From: Adlercreutzia wanghongyangiae
GTDB taxonomy: Bacteria > Actinomycetota > Coriobacteriia > Coriobacteriales > Eggerthellaceae
Length of the DNA stretch: 64,000 nucleotides
Reading direction: 5' to 3'
NCBI RefSeq assembly: GCF_035989245.1
Contig: NZ_JAYMFF010000014.1
Coordinates: 62,001-126,000, forward strand
Made by a program: the position numbers and the translations under genes
In this document: positions 24,366 through 33,367 of the stretch, piece by piece
How the letters are laid out: every line of letters begins with the position of its first letter
Position numbering within the stretch: the stretch's first letter is position 1
The notes under the pieces: model-generated
Told to the model about the DNA's origin: nothing
The model's input: only the letters and a program-made list of their open reading frames with translations
Database searches by the model: none

Positions 24366-25679
24366 CTACAGTCGCCTCGCTTTCCCCACACGCTCGGCCT
24401 CCGGCACCGATCCCACAGGCGTTCCGTCGGCCAATTCCCAACCGGGCAGAATCTCCAGCAGAGGCTTCACCACGAAATCGCGCTCGGCCACCCGTGGGTG
24501 CGGCAGCGTCAACTCGTCGTCGGAAGCCACGTACATCTGGTAGTCCAGAATGTCGATATCCAAAGTGCGCGGGCCGTTCTCGCGCTCGCGCACGCGGCCC
24601 AGCGAGTTCTCGATGCCGTGCAAATAGCCCAGCAGCTCCTTCGGCGGCAGGCCGCTGCGCAGCAGCACCACGGTGTTCACGAAATTATCCTGCTCGGTGT
24701 AATAGGCCGGCTCGCTCTCGTAGAACGGGGCCATGTCGATAATCTGGGTGTCGGGCAGGGCGCACAGCTGACCCACCGCCAAGTTGATCTGGGCGATTTT
24801 CGCCTCGGTTTCCTCGCCGGGCTCGGCCACCAGTGCCACGTTCGACCCCAGGCCCAGAAGCACCGCCGGGCGCAGATCTTTCAGGGCGGCCACGGTCATC
24901 TCCACGTTGTGCGTGCGCACCACACCAGCCCCCAGCTCGCAGGCGAGCAGTGCCTCGGCCGCCGAGGCCACATCGCGCTCGTGGGGCTCTTCCACCTGAT
25001 AGGCATAGCCCACGTAGCTCTTGCGCGAGGCCGCCACCATCACGGGATAGCCCAGATGCACCAGCTCGTGCAGATTGCGCATCAGCTCGATGGTCTGCTT
25101 CGGCGTCTTCCCGAACCCGGGGCCCGGATCGATGCAGATGCGGGAATGGTCGATGCCGGCCGCCTCCAGCTCGGCGGCGCGGTCGCGCAGGTAATCGCGC
25201 ACCTCGGCCACCACATCCTGGTACACGGGATTTTCCTGCATGGTCTTCGGCTCGCCCGCCATGTGCATGACCACGCAGCCGCAACCGCTGTGCCGAGCCA
25301 CCTCCACCATGGCAGGATCGCGGAAGCCCGATACGTCGTTGATGATGGAAGCGCCGGCCTCAAGGGCGCGGCGGGCCACCTCGGCATGGCGTGTGTCCAC
25401 CGACACGCACAGTTCGCGCTCGGACAAGGCGGCAATCACCGCGCCGATGCGCTGCCATTCCGTCTCGGGGTCAACGGGATCGGAGCCGGGGCGCGTCGAT
25501 TCACCGCCCACATCGATAATGGCCGCCCCCTGGGCCGCCAGATCGAGCCCATGGGCTACGGCCGCATCGGCATCAAGATAAGACCCGCCGTCGGAAAACG
25601 AATCGGGTGTCACGTTCACAATCCCCATGATCACCGGGGTGGAGGTATCGAAATCGAACCGTCCGCAATGCCAAATCAT
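24366..25679 (-). CDS. FolP-FolK fusion: dihydropteroate synthase plus HPPK
   Basis: A 437-residue two-domain folate enzyme. Residues 1 to about 270 are dihydropteroate synthase (VTPDSFSDGG, DVGGESTRPG, IDPGPGFGKT, AASRKSYVG, GAGVVRTHNV). About 275-437 are hydroxymethyldihydropterin pyrophosphokinase (LLGLGSNVA, FYESEPAYYTEQDNFVNTVV, GPRTLDIDIL, LPHPRVAERDFV). The two catalyse consecutive steps in reverse domain order to the pathway. FolB is not adjacent. The ribosome site is weak and lies within a hairpin. Confidence 0.95.
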   Translation of the reverse strand: MIWHCGRFDFDTSTPVIMGIVNVTPDSFSDGGSYLDADAAVAHGLDLAAQGAAIIDVGGESTRPGSDPVDPETEWQRIGAVIAALSERELCVSVDTRHAEVARRALEAGASIINDVSGFRDPAMVEVARHSGCGCVVMHMAGEPKTMQENPVYQDVVAEVRDYLRDRAAELEAAGIDHSRICIDPGPGFGKTPKQTIELMRNLHELVHLGYPVMVAASRKSYVGYAYQVEEPHERDVASAAEALLACELGAGVVRTHNVEMTVAALKDLRPAVLLGLGSNVALVAEPGEETEAKIAQINLAVGQLCALPDTQIIDMAPFYESEPAYYTEQDNFVNTVVLLRSGLPPKELLGYLHGIENSLGRVRERENGPRTLDIDILDYQMYVASDDELTLPHPRVAERDFVVKPLLEILPGWELADGTPVGSVPEAERVGKARRL

Positions 25680-25684
25680 AAATA

Positions 25685-25741
25685 AAGGTTCCTCGTCCGT
25701 CAGCCAGCCTAAAGGGCAAGTGTAACGGGAAGAGGAACCTT
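25685..25741. terminator. Hairpin between folP-folK and ftsH
   Basis: AAGGTTCCTC (25685-25694) pairs with GAGGAACCTT (25732-25741) across 37 bases. It overlaps the folP-folK ribosome-site region, so it could be an attenuator for folate synthesis rather than a terminator. There is no U-run. Confidence 0.4.
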
Positions 25742-25769
25742 CGTAGTTGACGTTTCTGCCGAAAGGGGG

Positions 25770-28079
25770 CTATTCGTCCTTTTTGCCGGCGTCGGTTGCG
25801 TTCGGATCGGGGGCATCGGCGGAGGAGTCCATGACATCCTCGCGATCGATTTCCGCATTCACCTCAGCCTGGGTGGGCATATCGGCGCGATCGGCATGCT
25901 CGGCGGCGGGGCGGAAGGGACCATTCGGATTCTGATCGCCCGGCTCCACCGGCTCCTCGCGCCAGTTCGGATCGGCCAAAGTCTCGGCACCTTCGGCATC
26001 GCCCTGGGCCGCCAGCATCTCGGCGTCCTTGGCGCGCGCTGCAGCCTCCTCGGCCTCCTTGGCGGCGATGATCTGGTCCTCGCGAGCCAGGTACTCGTCC
26101 CACTTGTTGTTCAGCAGGGCCTCGCAGGCCTCGCCTTCCACGGTCTCGCGCTCCAGCAGCACGCTGGCCATCAGATCCATCTGATCGGCATGCTCGGAGA
26201 GGATCTTGTGGGCCCGGTCATGGGCCTCCTTCATGATCTTCGCCACCTCTTCGTCGATGCGGCGCGCCGTCTCCTCGGAATAGTCCTGGGTGTTGCCGTA
26301 GTCGCGGCCCAGGAACACCTCGTGGTTAGGCTGGCCGAACACCTGGGTGCCCAAAGGGCTCATGCCGTACTGGGTGACGATGGCGCGGGCCATCTTGCTC
26401 GCGCGCTCAAGGTCGTTGGAGGCGCCCGTGGTCACGTCGTCGCAGAAGATCTCCTCGGCCACGCGACCGCCCATGAACACCGCCAGCTCGTCCTTCATCT
26501 CGGAAAGCGAGTTCAGCACCTTGTCCTCATCGGGAATGGAAAGCGTGTAGCCCAGCGCGCGCCCGCGGGAGATAATCGAGATCTTGTGCACCGGGTCGGC
26601 ATGATCGAGCAGATGCCCCACCAAGGCGTGGCCGCTCTCGTGGTAGGCGATGGTGTGCTTGGTCTTCTCGTTCATCACGCGGCCCTTGCGCTCCGGGCCG
26701 GCGATGACGCGCTCCATGGACTCGCTCACCTCGCGCATGGTGATGATCTTCTTGCCGCGGCGGGCCGTCAGCAGGGCCGACTCGTTCATGAGGTTGGCCA
26801 GATCGGCGCCGGTGAAGCCCGGGGTGATCTTCGCGATCTTGGAAAGGTCCACGTCGGAGCCGATGGGCTTGTCCTTGGCATGCACGTTCAGAATCTTCTC
26901 GCGGCCCTTCACGTCGGGGGTGTCCACCACAATCTGGCGGTCGAAGCGGCCGGGACGCAGAAGCGCCGGGTCCAACACGTCGGCGCGGTTCGTGGCGGCA
27001 ATGAGCACCACCGAGTCGTTGGACTCGAAGCCGTCCATCTCCACCAGCAGCTGGTTCAGCGTCTGCTCGCGCTCATCGTGACCGCCGCCCAGGCCCGTAC
27101 CGCGCTGGCGGCCCACGGCGTCGATCTCGTCGATGAAGATGATGGCAGGGGCAGCGTCCTTCGCCTGCTGGAACAGGTCGCGCACGCGGCTTGCACCCAC
27201 ACCCACGAACATCTCAACGAAGTCGGAGCCGGAAATGCTAAAGAAGGGCACGCCCGCCTCGCCGGCCACCGCACGGGCCAGCAACGTCTTACCCGTGCCC
27301 GGAGGGCCCACCAGAAGGCAACCGCGGGGAATCTTCGCGCCCATGGACTGGTACTTCGCGGGGTTCGCCAGGAAGTCCTTGATCTCCTGCATCTCCTCCA
27401 CGGCCTCGTCCACGCCGGCCACGTCGTTGAAGGTAACGTCGGGGCGCTCCTCGGCGGCCTTCTTCGTCTTGGCCTTGCCGAAGTTCATCTGGGAGTTGTT
27501 GGCCTGCTGCATCTTAAAAAAGAAGAAGAACAAAAGCCCGCCGATGATGAGGATGGGCAGAAGCGTGGCGATGATTTCGAGGAAGGGGCTCGGCAGCGTG
27601 ACCTGGTAGGACACATCGGGGTGCGCGGCCAGAAGCTCGCCGAGCGAGTCGCTTCCCACATAGGTGGACGTGTAGTTGTGTTCCTTGCCCAGGGTGGCCG
27701 CCTCCAGCGTGGTGGTGCCCACGCCCGCAAGCGGCTTGCCCGTGTCGGCGTTCTGCTGGGTGGCCATCAGCGCGTTCATGGCGTCGAAGGCGCCGTTGAA
27801 GGCCGTCGCCGCCTCGGCGCCGGCCGTGGCCGCCGGGAAGTAAGTGCCCGACACCGTGTAATCGCCGGCGGAATACACCACCGACTTCACGCGCCCCTGC
27901 TCCACCGCCTGGGTGAATTCGGAGGTGATCAGCTGGTCGGTCACCGTGGTGCCCATGGCACCGGTGCGCATGAACTGGCTGCCCACGAAGAATGCCACGG
28001 CCAACAGGATGATGATCATCACCATGGTGGTGCGCGACGAAGACGAGGGCGTCGGGAATTTCGAGTTGTTGTCTGCCAT
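25770..28079 (-). CDS. ftsH: FtsH, membrane-anchored ATP-dependent zinc metalloprotease
   Basis: A 769-residue AAA+ protease for membrane quality control. It has two N-terminal transmembrane segments around an outer loop, Walker A GPPGTGKT, Walker B IIFIDEID, pore and arginine-finger regions (RPGRFDRQIVVDTPD), and the zinc site HESGH. The C-terminal 100 residues are acidic, Ala/Glu-rich and poorly conserved. I use the ATG at 28079 (MADNNSKF); the longer open frame overlaps hpt. It follows hpt by 16 bases. Confidence 0.97.
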   Translation of the reverse strand: MADNNSKFPTPSSSSRTTMVMIIILLAVAFFVGSQFMRTGAMGTTVTDQLITSEFTQAVEQGRVKSVVYSAGDYTVSGTYFPAATAGAEAATAFNGAFDAMNALMATQQNADTGKPLAGVGTTTLEAATLGKEHNYTSTYVGSDSLGELLAAHPDVSYQVTLPSPFLEIIATLLPILIIGGLLFFFFFKMQQANNSQMNFGKAKTKKAAEERPDVTFNDVAGVDEAVEEMQEIKDFLANPAKYQSMGAKIPRGCLLVGPPGTGKTLLARAVAGEAGVPFFSISGSDFVEMFVGVGASRVRDLFQQAKDAAPAIIFIDEIDAVGRQRGTGLGGGHDEREQTLNQLLVEMDGFESNDSVVLIAATNRADVLDPALLRPGRFDRQIVVDTPDVKGREKILNVHAKDKPIGSDVDLSKIAKITPGFTGADLANLMNESALLTARRGKKIITMREVSESMERVIAGPERKGRVMNEKTKHTIAYHESGHALVGHLLDHADPVHKISIISRGRALGYTLSIPDEDKVLNSLSEMKDELAVFMGGRVAEEIFCDDVTTGASNDLERASKMARAIVTQYGMSPLGTQVFGQPNHEVFLGRDYGNTQDYSEETARRIDEEVAKIMKEAHDRAHKILSEHADQMDLMASVLLERETVEGEACEALLNNKWDEYLAREDQIIAAKEAEEAAARAKDAEMLAAQGDAEGAETLADPNWREEPVEPGDQNPNGPFRPAAEHADRADMPTQAEVNAEIDREDVMDSSADAPDPNATDAGKKDE

Positions 28080-28095
28080 AGTGTTCTTTCTGCCT

Positions 28096-28653
28096 TTACT
28101 GGTAGATCTCAGGCTTGAGGACGCCGATATAGGGAAGGTTGCGGTAGTGCTCCGCGTAATCCAGCCCGTAGCCCACGATGAACTTATCGGGGCACGTGAA
28201 GCCCACATAGCGGCAGTTCACGTCAGCCTGATTGGGAGTGTTCTTGCGCAAGAGCGTGGCCACCGAAATGGACGCCGGCCCGCGGGACTCCAGGTTCTTG
28301 ATGAGGTAGCTGAGGGTAAGCCCCGAGTCCAGAATGTCCTCGGCGATAACCACGTGCTTGCCGTGGATGTCGCTGGATAAGTCCTTCAGAATGCGCACGA
28401 CGCCCGAGCTCTTCACCCCGCTGCCGTAGGAGGACACAGCCATGAAGTCCACCTCCAGGGGCATGTCGATGGCGCGAATGAGATCGCAGGTGTACATGGC
28501 CGCACCGCGCAGCACGCACACCACCACAATGCCCGCCGGACCCGCCAGCTCCTTGTAGTCGCGGGTGATGGCAGCGCCGATGTCGGCCACGCGCTCGGCG
28601 ATATCCTGCTCCGAGAACAGTATCTCTGACACGTCTTGATGCACTTGAACCAC
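28096..28653 (-). CDS. hpt: Hypoxanthine phosphoribosyltransferase
   Basis: A 185-residue purine-salvage enzyme with the PRPP-binding loop VIAEDILDSGLTLSYL, the VVCVLRGAAMY turn and the ending NLPYIGVLKPEIY. No suitable ATG exists: the conserved region begins VVQVHQDVSEILFS, so I choose the GTG at 28653, nine bases after GGGAG. It is upstream of ftsH as in many bacteria, but tilS, its common neighbour, is 7 kb away beyond an accessory block. Confidence 0.94.
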   Translation of the reverse strand: MVQVHQDVSEILFSEQDIAERVADIGAAITRDYKELAGPAGIVVVCVLRGAAMYTCDLIRAIDMPLEVDFMAVSSYGSGVKSSGVVRILKDLSSDIHGKHVVIAEDILDSGLTLSYLIKNLESRGPASISVATLLRKNTPNQADVNCRYVGFTCPDKFIVGYGLDYAEHYRNLPYIGVLKPEIYQ

Positions 28654-28824
28654 TTTCTCACGCTCCCGGTAGCCCCGGGAAGGGCAATCTTGATCGCAGT
28701 TCAGTGTACCAAAGACCCGCAATCCCCCACCCGTCGCACGAGAACGCAACACAATTGTTTCGTTCGAACCCGCAAGCTCATCGCGATCTTACCTTTCCGC
28801 TCAAACGCGAAAATCCTCGCCCAT

Positions 28825-28853
28825 TTGTCAAACCGTCGCGCAATAAGTATGCT
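28825..28853 (+). promoter_or_regulatory. Promoter of the accessory block
   Basis: TTGTCA and TATGCT with a 17-base spacer; transcription would start about 30 bases before the amidase ATG. This is one of the clearest housekeeping-type promoters in the window. Confidence 0.6.
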
Positions 28854-28889
28854 GGCCCGGTCACGTAGCTTTAAGGAAAGGATCACACC

Positions 28890-29741
28890 ATGAGCATGGC
28901 CTACCCCTCTCTTGCTCGCTGTCGCAAAGGAGCATCGACAGCCCTTCTCGCCGCGGCCCTCGTCGCGCTTCCCGCTTGCTCGGATCAAATCATTGAGCCT
29001 GACGCACCCGAACAACAGGAGATTTTCACGGAAGAGCCCAATGACGTTGCCCCCATCCTGGAGAAATCCGAGCCGGAAGACGAAGTGTCCCCACGCCCCA
29101 ACACTCCCTCCCCTGCCGAGCGCCCTGCACCAGCCGCAGAGCCAACTGCGGAGCCGGACGCCGACGCCCTCAAAGAGGCACTAGCCATCACCGAAGACTT
29201 CCGCGAAAGTTTCGCCCACGGCACCAAGCCCCGCGACCACCAGCGCTACATTGTCTTGCATGACACGGAAAGCGACGCCGATGCCCAATCGATCATCGAT
29301 TGGTGGGACTCCAACGGCAACCTCGTCGCTGCCCACTTCGTCGTGAACAAAGACGGCAGCATCTGGCAATGTGCTCCGCTGGACGCCATTGTCCATCATG
29401 CTGGTTTTGGCGACACGGGGCACAACAACAAGTACGGCACCACCGACGAGTCGTACGACGACAAACGCGGCACAACCCCCATCGGAGACTGGGCAGCCGA
29501 TTACGGAATGAATTCATACTCTATAGGAATAGAAATGGTTCACTCTTCGAGCACAGGCGCCTATCCCGAAGCCCAACTCGATGCTGTCGATGACCTCATC
29601 GCATACATAGATGCCTATTATGGCTTTGAAAGCGAGATCATCGACCACAAGGCCTGGCGCTCGGGCAATTCGGACACTTCCGCAGAATTCGCCGACCACC
29701 TTGCCCATTACCAGGCGGTCCGCACGCATGCCGCAGGCTAG
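28890..29741 (+). CDS. Lipoprotein N-acetylmuramoyl-L-alanine amidase (amidase_2 type)
   Basis: A 283-residue exported protein. The N-terminal signal (STALLAAALVALPAC) ends in an LPAC lipobox with cysteine at 30. An acidic, proline-rich linker follows to about residue 100. The catalytic domain has YIVLHDTESDADAQ, AAHFVVNKDGSIWQCAP, VHHAGFG, SIGIEMVH and IIDHKAW, matching zinc-dependent peptidoglycan amidases. It likely cleaves the lactyl-peptide bond at the outer face of the membrane. AAAGGA precedes the ATG. It opens the plus-strand block of envelope proteins. Confidence 0.88.
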   Translation: MSMAYPSLARCRKGASTALLAAALVALPACSDQIIEPDAPEQQEIFTEEPNDVAPILEKSEPEDEVSPRPNTPSPAERPAPAAEPTAEPDADALKEALAITEDFRESFAHGTKPRDHQRYIVLHDTESDADAQSIIDWWDSNGNLVAAHFVVNKDGSIWQCAPLDAIVHHAGFGDTGHNNKYGTTDESYDDKRGTTPIGDWAADYGMNSYSIGIEMVHSSSTGAYPEAQLDAVDDLIAYIDAYYGFESEIIDHKAWRSGNSDTSAEFADHLAHYQAVRTHAAG

Positions 29742-29920
29742 ATCATTGACTCAGGGCGCCCATTCCCCCATAATGCCACCTGTCACGTAGCTGGGATCAA
29801 TACGCAAGTTTTGAAACCACTCAATTGAATATTTGCACGACGAACACCCACGCTGTAGGGCATCTGCCTTCTGGGTAGTTCTGTCGTGTCATCATGCCAT
29901 CGAGTGGAATCGCCTAGCTG

Positions 29921-29983
29921 CGTGACAACAGTGGTGGATGCCCTTCACCGAAGAGCCTTCCACCCAGGTTTGTTGTTGTCACG
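29921..29983 (+). promoter_or_regulatory. Leader hairpin before the DUF4870-like gene
   Basis: CGTGACAACA (29921-29930) and TGTTGTCACG (29974-29983) form a perfect 10-bp stem ending 17 bases before the next ATG. CTGTCGTG/CACGACAG overlaps as an alternative pairing. It could be a leader switch. The rest of the 260-base gap shows nothing. Confidence 0.4.
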
Positions 29984-30000
29984 ACAGAAGGAAGGCCTCT

Positions 30001-30603
30001 ATGAGCACTTGCACAACCTGCGGTATCGAAGTTACGGGCGATATGGCGTTTTGCCCGAATTGCGGAGCACCCGTACCTGCTGCGCAACCAATCCCCCAGC
30101 AGACCAACTACCAGACTCCGGCCGCTGTGCAAGCACCAATCGCCCAGACTTCTCCTTCGGGACAAAACGCTTGGCAAAACGCCCAAGTCCCTCCCGTCAA
30201 TCCTGGGAATCAAGCGAATCCCCAATCTCATCCCGTCGATCTCAACGCAACCGTTTGCGCAAAAGACCACACGGGCGAATTCAGCGCACAAGATATCTCC
30301 GACAACAAGGTGTACGCACTGCTTGCCTACCTTCTCGGAATATTCGGGGTCATCGTCGTCGGTCTCGTTGCCCGCGATTCGAAATTTGCCATGTTCCATA
30401 TGCGCCAATCGGCAAAGCTCGTTGTAGTGCAGTGGCTCTTCGGGCTTATCGCTGCGCTATTCTTCTGGACGGTCATCATTCCGATAGCCTACTTCATTTT
30501 CACCCTGGTTCTCGCAGTCGTCGAAGTCATCTGCATTGTCAATGTCTGCAGGGGCAAGGCAAAAGAGGCTCCCATCGTTAGCTCGTTCGGATTCCTCAAA
30601 TAA
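30001..30603 (+). CDS. Zinc-ribbon membrane protein with a DUF4870-like domain
   Basis: A 200-residue protein. The N-terminal zinc ribbon (residues 1-25) has CTTCG and CPNCG. A Gln/Pro/Asn-rich linker runs to about residue 85. After it comes a DUF4870-like region with DNKVYALLAYLLGIFGVIVVGLVA, KFAMFHMRQSAKLVV and two further hydrophobic segments. AAGGAAGG precedes the ATG. The zinc ribbon faces the cytoplasm if topology follows the family. Function unknown; it is the second member of the zinc-ribbon cluster. Confidence 0.85.
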   Translation: MSTCTTCGIEVTGDMAFCPNCGAPVPAAQPIPQQTNYQTPAAVQAPIAQTSPSGQNAWQNAQVPPVNPGNQANPQSHPVDLNATVCAKDHTGEFSAQDISDNKVYALLAYLLGIFGVIVVGLVARDSKFAMFHMRQSAKLVVVQWLFGLIAALFFWTVIIPIAYFIFTLVLAVVEVICIVNVCRGKAKEAPIVSSFGFLK

Positions 30604-30640
30604 GTTGCAAATGCCCTCTACGACTGGAGGCAGTAGGCCT

Positions 30641-31723
30641 ATGTCTCAAAACTTTTGCACCTCTTGCGGTGCCCCTCTAACCCAAGGACAAAAATTCTGC
30701 ACGTGCTGCGGGAAAGCCATCATCGCCCCCAGCAGCGAACCAGAAGCCACCGTCCCACTCGCACCCCTCAACAGCACCAGTGAGATATCCACAAACCCGC
30801 AGCCCCTGTTAACCGCTGAGGCGGTGCATTCCGCTGAACCTTCGCCCGCATCGGCGCCCTCCGTCGTCGCGATACCGGTCGACTCCCCGATCGGGGAATC
30901 CCCCCTCACTTCCACTACATCCTTTGACGCGCCTGCTGCGACCCCTGTCCTGTCGCCCGATGCGCCGTCGCCCAATGCCCCTCCGCCGTCTTCATCGAAA
31001 AAGGGAATTGCGGTTGCGCTGCTCTGCGCTCTTGTGGGGACAGCCATCATTGTTGCGACCCTCTTCGTCGCAGGAGTCTTCAGAATGCCAGAAGCCTCAC
31101 CTGAAGAGCCAACTGAAACCCCGCAGGAGCAACCCAGCACTCCCAGCGAAGAGCCAGACGAGAGCACCAACACCGCGGATGCCGCAAATGCATCCGACGA
31201 AGCGAGCTCCACCACCGAAACCGATACCCGTGCCACAACGGAAAGCGCGCAAAGCGAACCTCCCACTGATCGCGCCGAGGCCGTTGTCTATGACAAGCTG
31301 CTCGTACTCTACGATGATCTGGGAGCTTTCGACCAGCGCATTTCCGAAGCGGCCCAGCAGTTCAACGAAAACTACCTGTCGCTCGACTACGAGGCGCGCG
31401 CCCGCTATGCAACCGAAGCCGAAGCTCTGCTCGACGACATTTACAGCAGTTACAACGATCTGTATAGCACCACGATATCCCCTCAGTCGCCCAACGCCGT
31501 CGCCTATGAGGCGCTCGACACGTGCTACGAAGACTGCGTTCAACGCATCTCGGTGATTTCCGAAGCCTGGACTATCAGCCTGTCCTACGAAGACCCCTCC
31601 GCCTACCGCGATGAGATTCTCGCTCCCATAATGCGCGACAACGTAAACGGCTCCAATCTCTATTACACAGAGTTTCAGGAGACGTACCCTCTAGCCGAGC
31701 CCGTAGCGCCCCAGACATCGTAA
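30641..31723 (+). CDS. Zinc-ribbon, single-TM protein with extracytoplasmic helical domain
   Basis: A 360-residue protein. Residues 1-25 are a zinc ribbon (CTSCGAPLTQGQKFCTCCG), followed by a long Ser/Pro/Ala linker. A transmembrane helix lies at about 128-148 (VALLCALVGTAIIVATLFVAG), then a Glu/Thr-rich linker, then a helical outer domain from about 205 rich in Tyr, Asp and Glu. I do not recognise the outer domain. The architecture suggests a sensor or tether linking cytoplasmic zinc-ribbon contacts to the cell wall. Codon use is less GC-biased than in the core genes. GGAGG is 11 bases upstream of the ATG. Confidence 0.82.
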   Translation: MSQNFCTSCGAPLTQGQKFCTCCGKAIIAPSSEPEATVPLAPLNSTSEISTNPQPLLTAEAVHSAEPSPASAPSVVAIPVDSPIGESPLTSTTSFDAPAATPVLSPDAPSPNAPPPSSSKKGIAVALLCALVGTAIIVATLFVAGVFRMPEASPEEPTETPQEQPSTPSEEPDESTNTADAANASDEASSTTETDTRATTESAQSEPPTDRAEAVVYDKLLVLYDDLGAFDQRISEAAQQFNENYLSLDYEARARYATEAEALLDDIYSSYNDLYSTTISPQSPNAVAYEALDTCYEDCVQRISVISEAWTISLSYEDPSAYRDEILAPIMRDNVNGSNLYYTEFQETYPLAEPVAPQTS

Positions 31724-31765
31724 GCGTGCTCAGCATCGGATGATCAGCGCGCAAAGGAGACCATT

Positions 31766-32905
31766 ATGAGCAATCGGAACTTCTGCACAAAATGCGGAGC
31801 ATCGCTGGATGCGAGTCAAAAGTTCTGTACCATCTGCGGAAACGCTCTAGGAGAAACCGTCAATGAACCGAGAGACCCCGCAATCCCAGTCGCATTCCCT
31901 CAAATCGCGGCATCACCTATCGCAGAGCCGATTCCGCAGCCCGTGGTCTCCGCCCCCGCACCAGTCCAAGTGAATGGCGCTCAAAGCGTCCCACCACCCC
32001 GCCCCAAAAGGCGGGGCGGGGTGGTGGCAGCGATCCTATCTGTTGTGTCCGTTGCGGCCATTGCCCTCGTCGTCTTAATCGGCATGGGCGTTATCGATGC
32101 CGGACTCGAGGAGAATCCGAAAAGCGACGAGCAAACCGCAGTGGAGGGCACCAGCGACGACAACGGCTCCTCTGAGCTATCTGGCAGCGACAGCGAGACC
32201 GAAGACACGACCGCCGAAGAGGCCAACCAGGAAACCTTGGCCAATACCGGCGATAGCACCGAAGCGGAGTCGCAGGACTCATCTGCAGCCAATACCGAGC
32301 CGCTCAGTCTCGCTAACGAAGACGACTACTTTCACATCAACCTCTGCTTGAGCAACTTTTCGGAGATCGACTCCATTATGAACGGCTACCGAAACAGTCG
32401 CACGTCGTCAGATCAAGTTTTCCTCTTTGCCTACGCCCACGCACTTCTAAACAGCACAAAGGCTGTGCAATTCGGGGAGTACTGGCCCGTCGCTGGAGGC
32501 GGACCTTATTACGCGCGCGCCTCTTTCGAATCCCTTAAAAAATACGCTGACCTGTTCCTGAAAGAGTCGCTCGCCGTAGAAGACATCCCCTTCGATACTT
32601 GTTACGAAGATGGGTATGTCTACACCAATCTCGAAACCATATCCGCCGAGGGAATCGCAGTCGCCACCGAGATGGAGTACCTGGGAAACGACCAGTATCA
32701 AATCGAGTTTGAAATCTATCGCAATGCCTGGGATGAGTCCTATACCGTCACCGATGAGTCGTACTACCGCATGACACCCCAAGAACTCGCCCAAGCATTC
32801 GACCAGCGCTTCCCCTCCTGCATCGGAACCGCCGTGCTGGAAGCCGGCTATGACGACGAAGCGGCTCCGTTTAAGCTGCTCTCTTATGACAGCACCCCCG
32901 TTTAA
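31766..32905 (+). CDS. Zinc-ribbon, single-TM protein with a different outer domain
   Basis: A 379-residue protein parallel in layout to its upstream neighbour: zinc ribbon (CTKCGASLDASQKFCTICG), proline-rich linker, KRR stop-transfer signal, transmembrane helix (VVAAILSVVSVAAIALVVLIG, about 86-106), acidic Ser/Glu/Thr linker and an outer domain of about 200 residues. The outer domain (FHINLCLSNFSEIDSIMN onward) is aromatic-rich and has two cysteines. Its relation to the neighbour's outer domain is not apparent by eye. AAAGGAG precedes the ATG. Unknown function. Confidence 0.82.
   Translation: MSNRNFCTKCGASLDASQKFCTICGNALGETVNEPRDPAIPVAFPQIAASPIAEPIPQPVVSAPAPVQVNGAQSVPPPRPKRRGGVVAAILSVVSVAAIALVVLIGMGVIDAGLEENPKSDEQTAVEGTSDDNGSSELSGSDSETEDTTAEEANQETLANTGDSTEAESQDSSAANTEPLSLANEDDYFHINLCLSNFSEIDSIMNGYRNSRTSSDQVFLFAYAHALLNSTKAVQFGEYWPVAGGGPYYARASFESLKKYADLFLKESLAVEDIPFDTCYEDGYVYTNLETISAEGIAVATEMEYLGNDQYQIEFEIYRNAWDESYTVTDESYYRMTPQELAQAFDQRFPSCIGTAVLEAGYDDEAAPFKLLSYDSTPV
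31991..32027. repeat. Perfect 15-bp hairpin inside a coding region
   Basis: CCACCACCCCGCCCC (31991-32005) pairs with GGGGCGGGGTGGTGG (32013-32027) across seven bases. It encodes the PPPRPKRRGGVV junction before the transmembrane helix. It is far more GC-rich than the flanking gene. Confidence 0.85.
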
Positions 32906-32944
32906 TTGTTCATTTCCCGAATCCCACTTTTGGAGGCAACCACC

Positions 32945-33325
32945 ATGTCTTTTTCGTACGAAACCCCCAAGACCGAATCATTCGAAACGCAGAGCGCTCT
33001 GGAATACGCGATCCCCGCCGATTCCAACAGTGCGCAAAGCGCATACACCTACCAGGCCCCAAGCACAGCGATTTCCGGACAGAAAAGCAAGGTTGTTGCA
33101 GGCTTGCTAGCCATTTTCTTAGGCTCCCTTGGCGTCCACAAGTTCTACTTGGGCTATACGCAAGCAGGAATCATCATGCTGGCAATTAGTCTCATCGGAA
33201 GTCTTGTGGTCATCGGCCCCCTGGCCATGGCGGTAGTCGCCCTGATCGAAGGGATTCTTTACCTGACGAAAAGCGATCAAGATTTCTATCAAATCTACGT
33301 TGCGGAAAACAAGCCTTGGCTTTAG
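32945..33325 (+). CDS. TM2-domain membrane protein
   Basis: A 126-residue protein with a polar, Ser/Thr/Tyr-rich N-terminal half and a TM2 domain (KSKVVAGLLAIFLGSLGVHKFYLG, then a second helix around GIIMLAISLIGSLVVIGPLA). TGGAGG precedes the ATG. TM2 proteins are often found with zinc-ribbon and DUF4870 proteins. The molecular role is unknown. Confidence 0.88.
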   Translation: MSFSYETPKTESFETQSALEYAIPADSNSAQSAYTYQAPSTAISGQKSKVVAGLLAIFLGSLGVHKFYLGYTQAGIIMLAISLIGSLVVIGPLAMAVVALIEGILYLTKSDQDFYQIYVAENKPWL

Positions 33326-33367
33326 AAATCGGTGACAACACCTTAACGCGGTAAGGATGCATAACGT

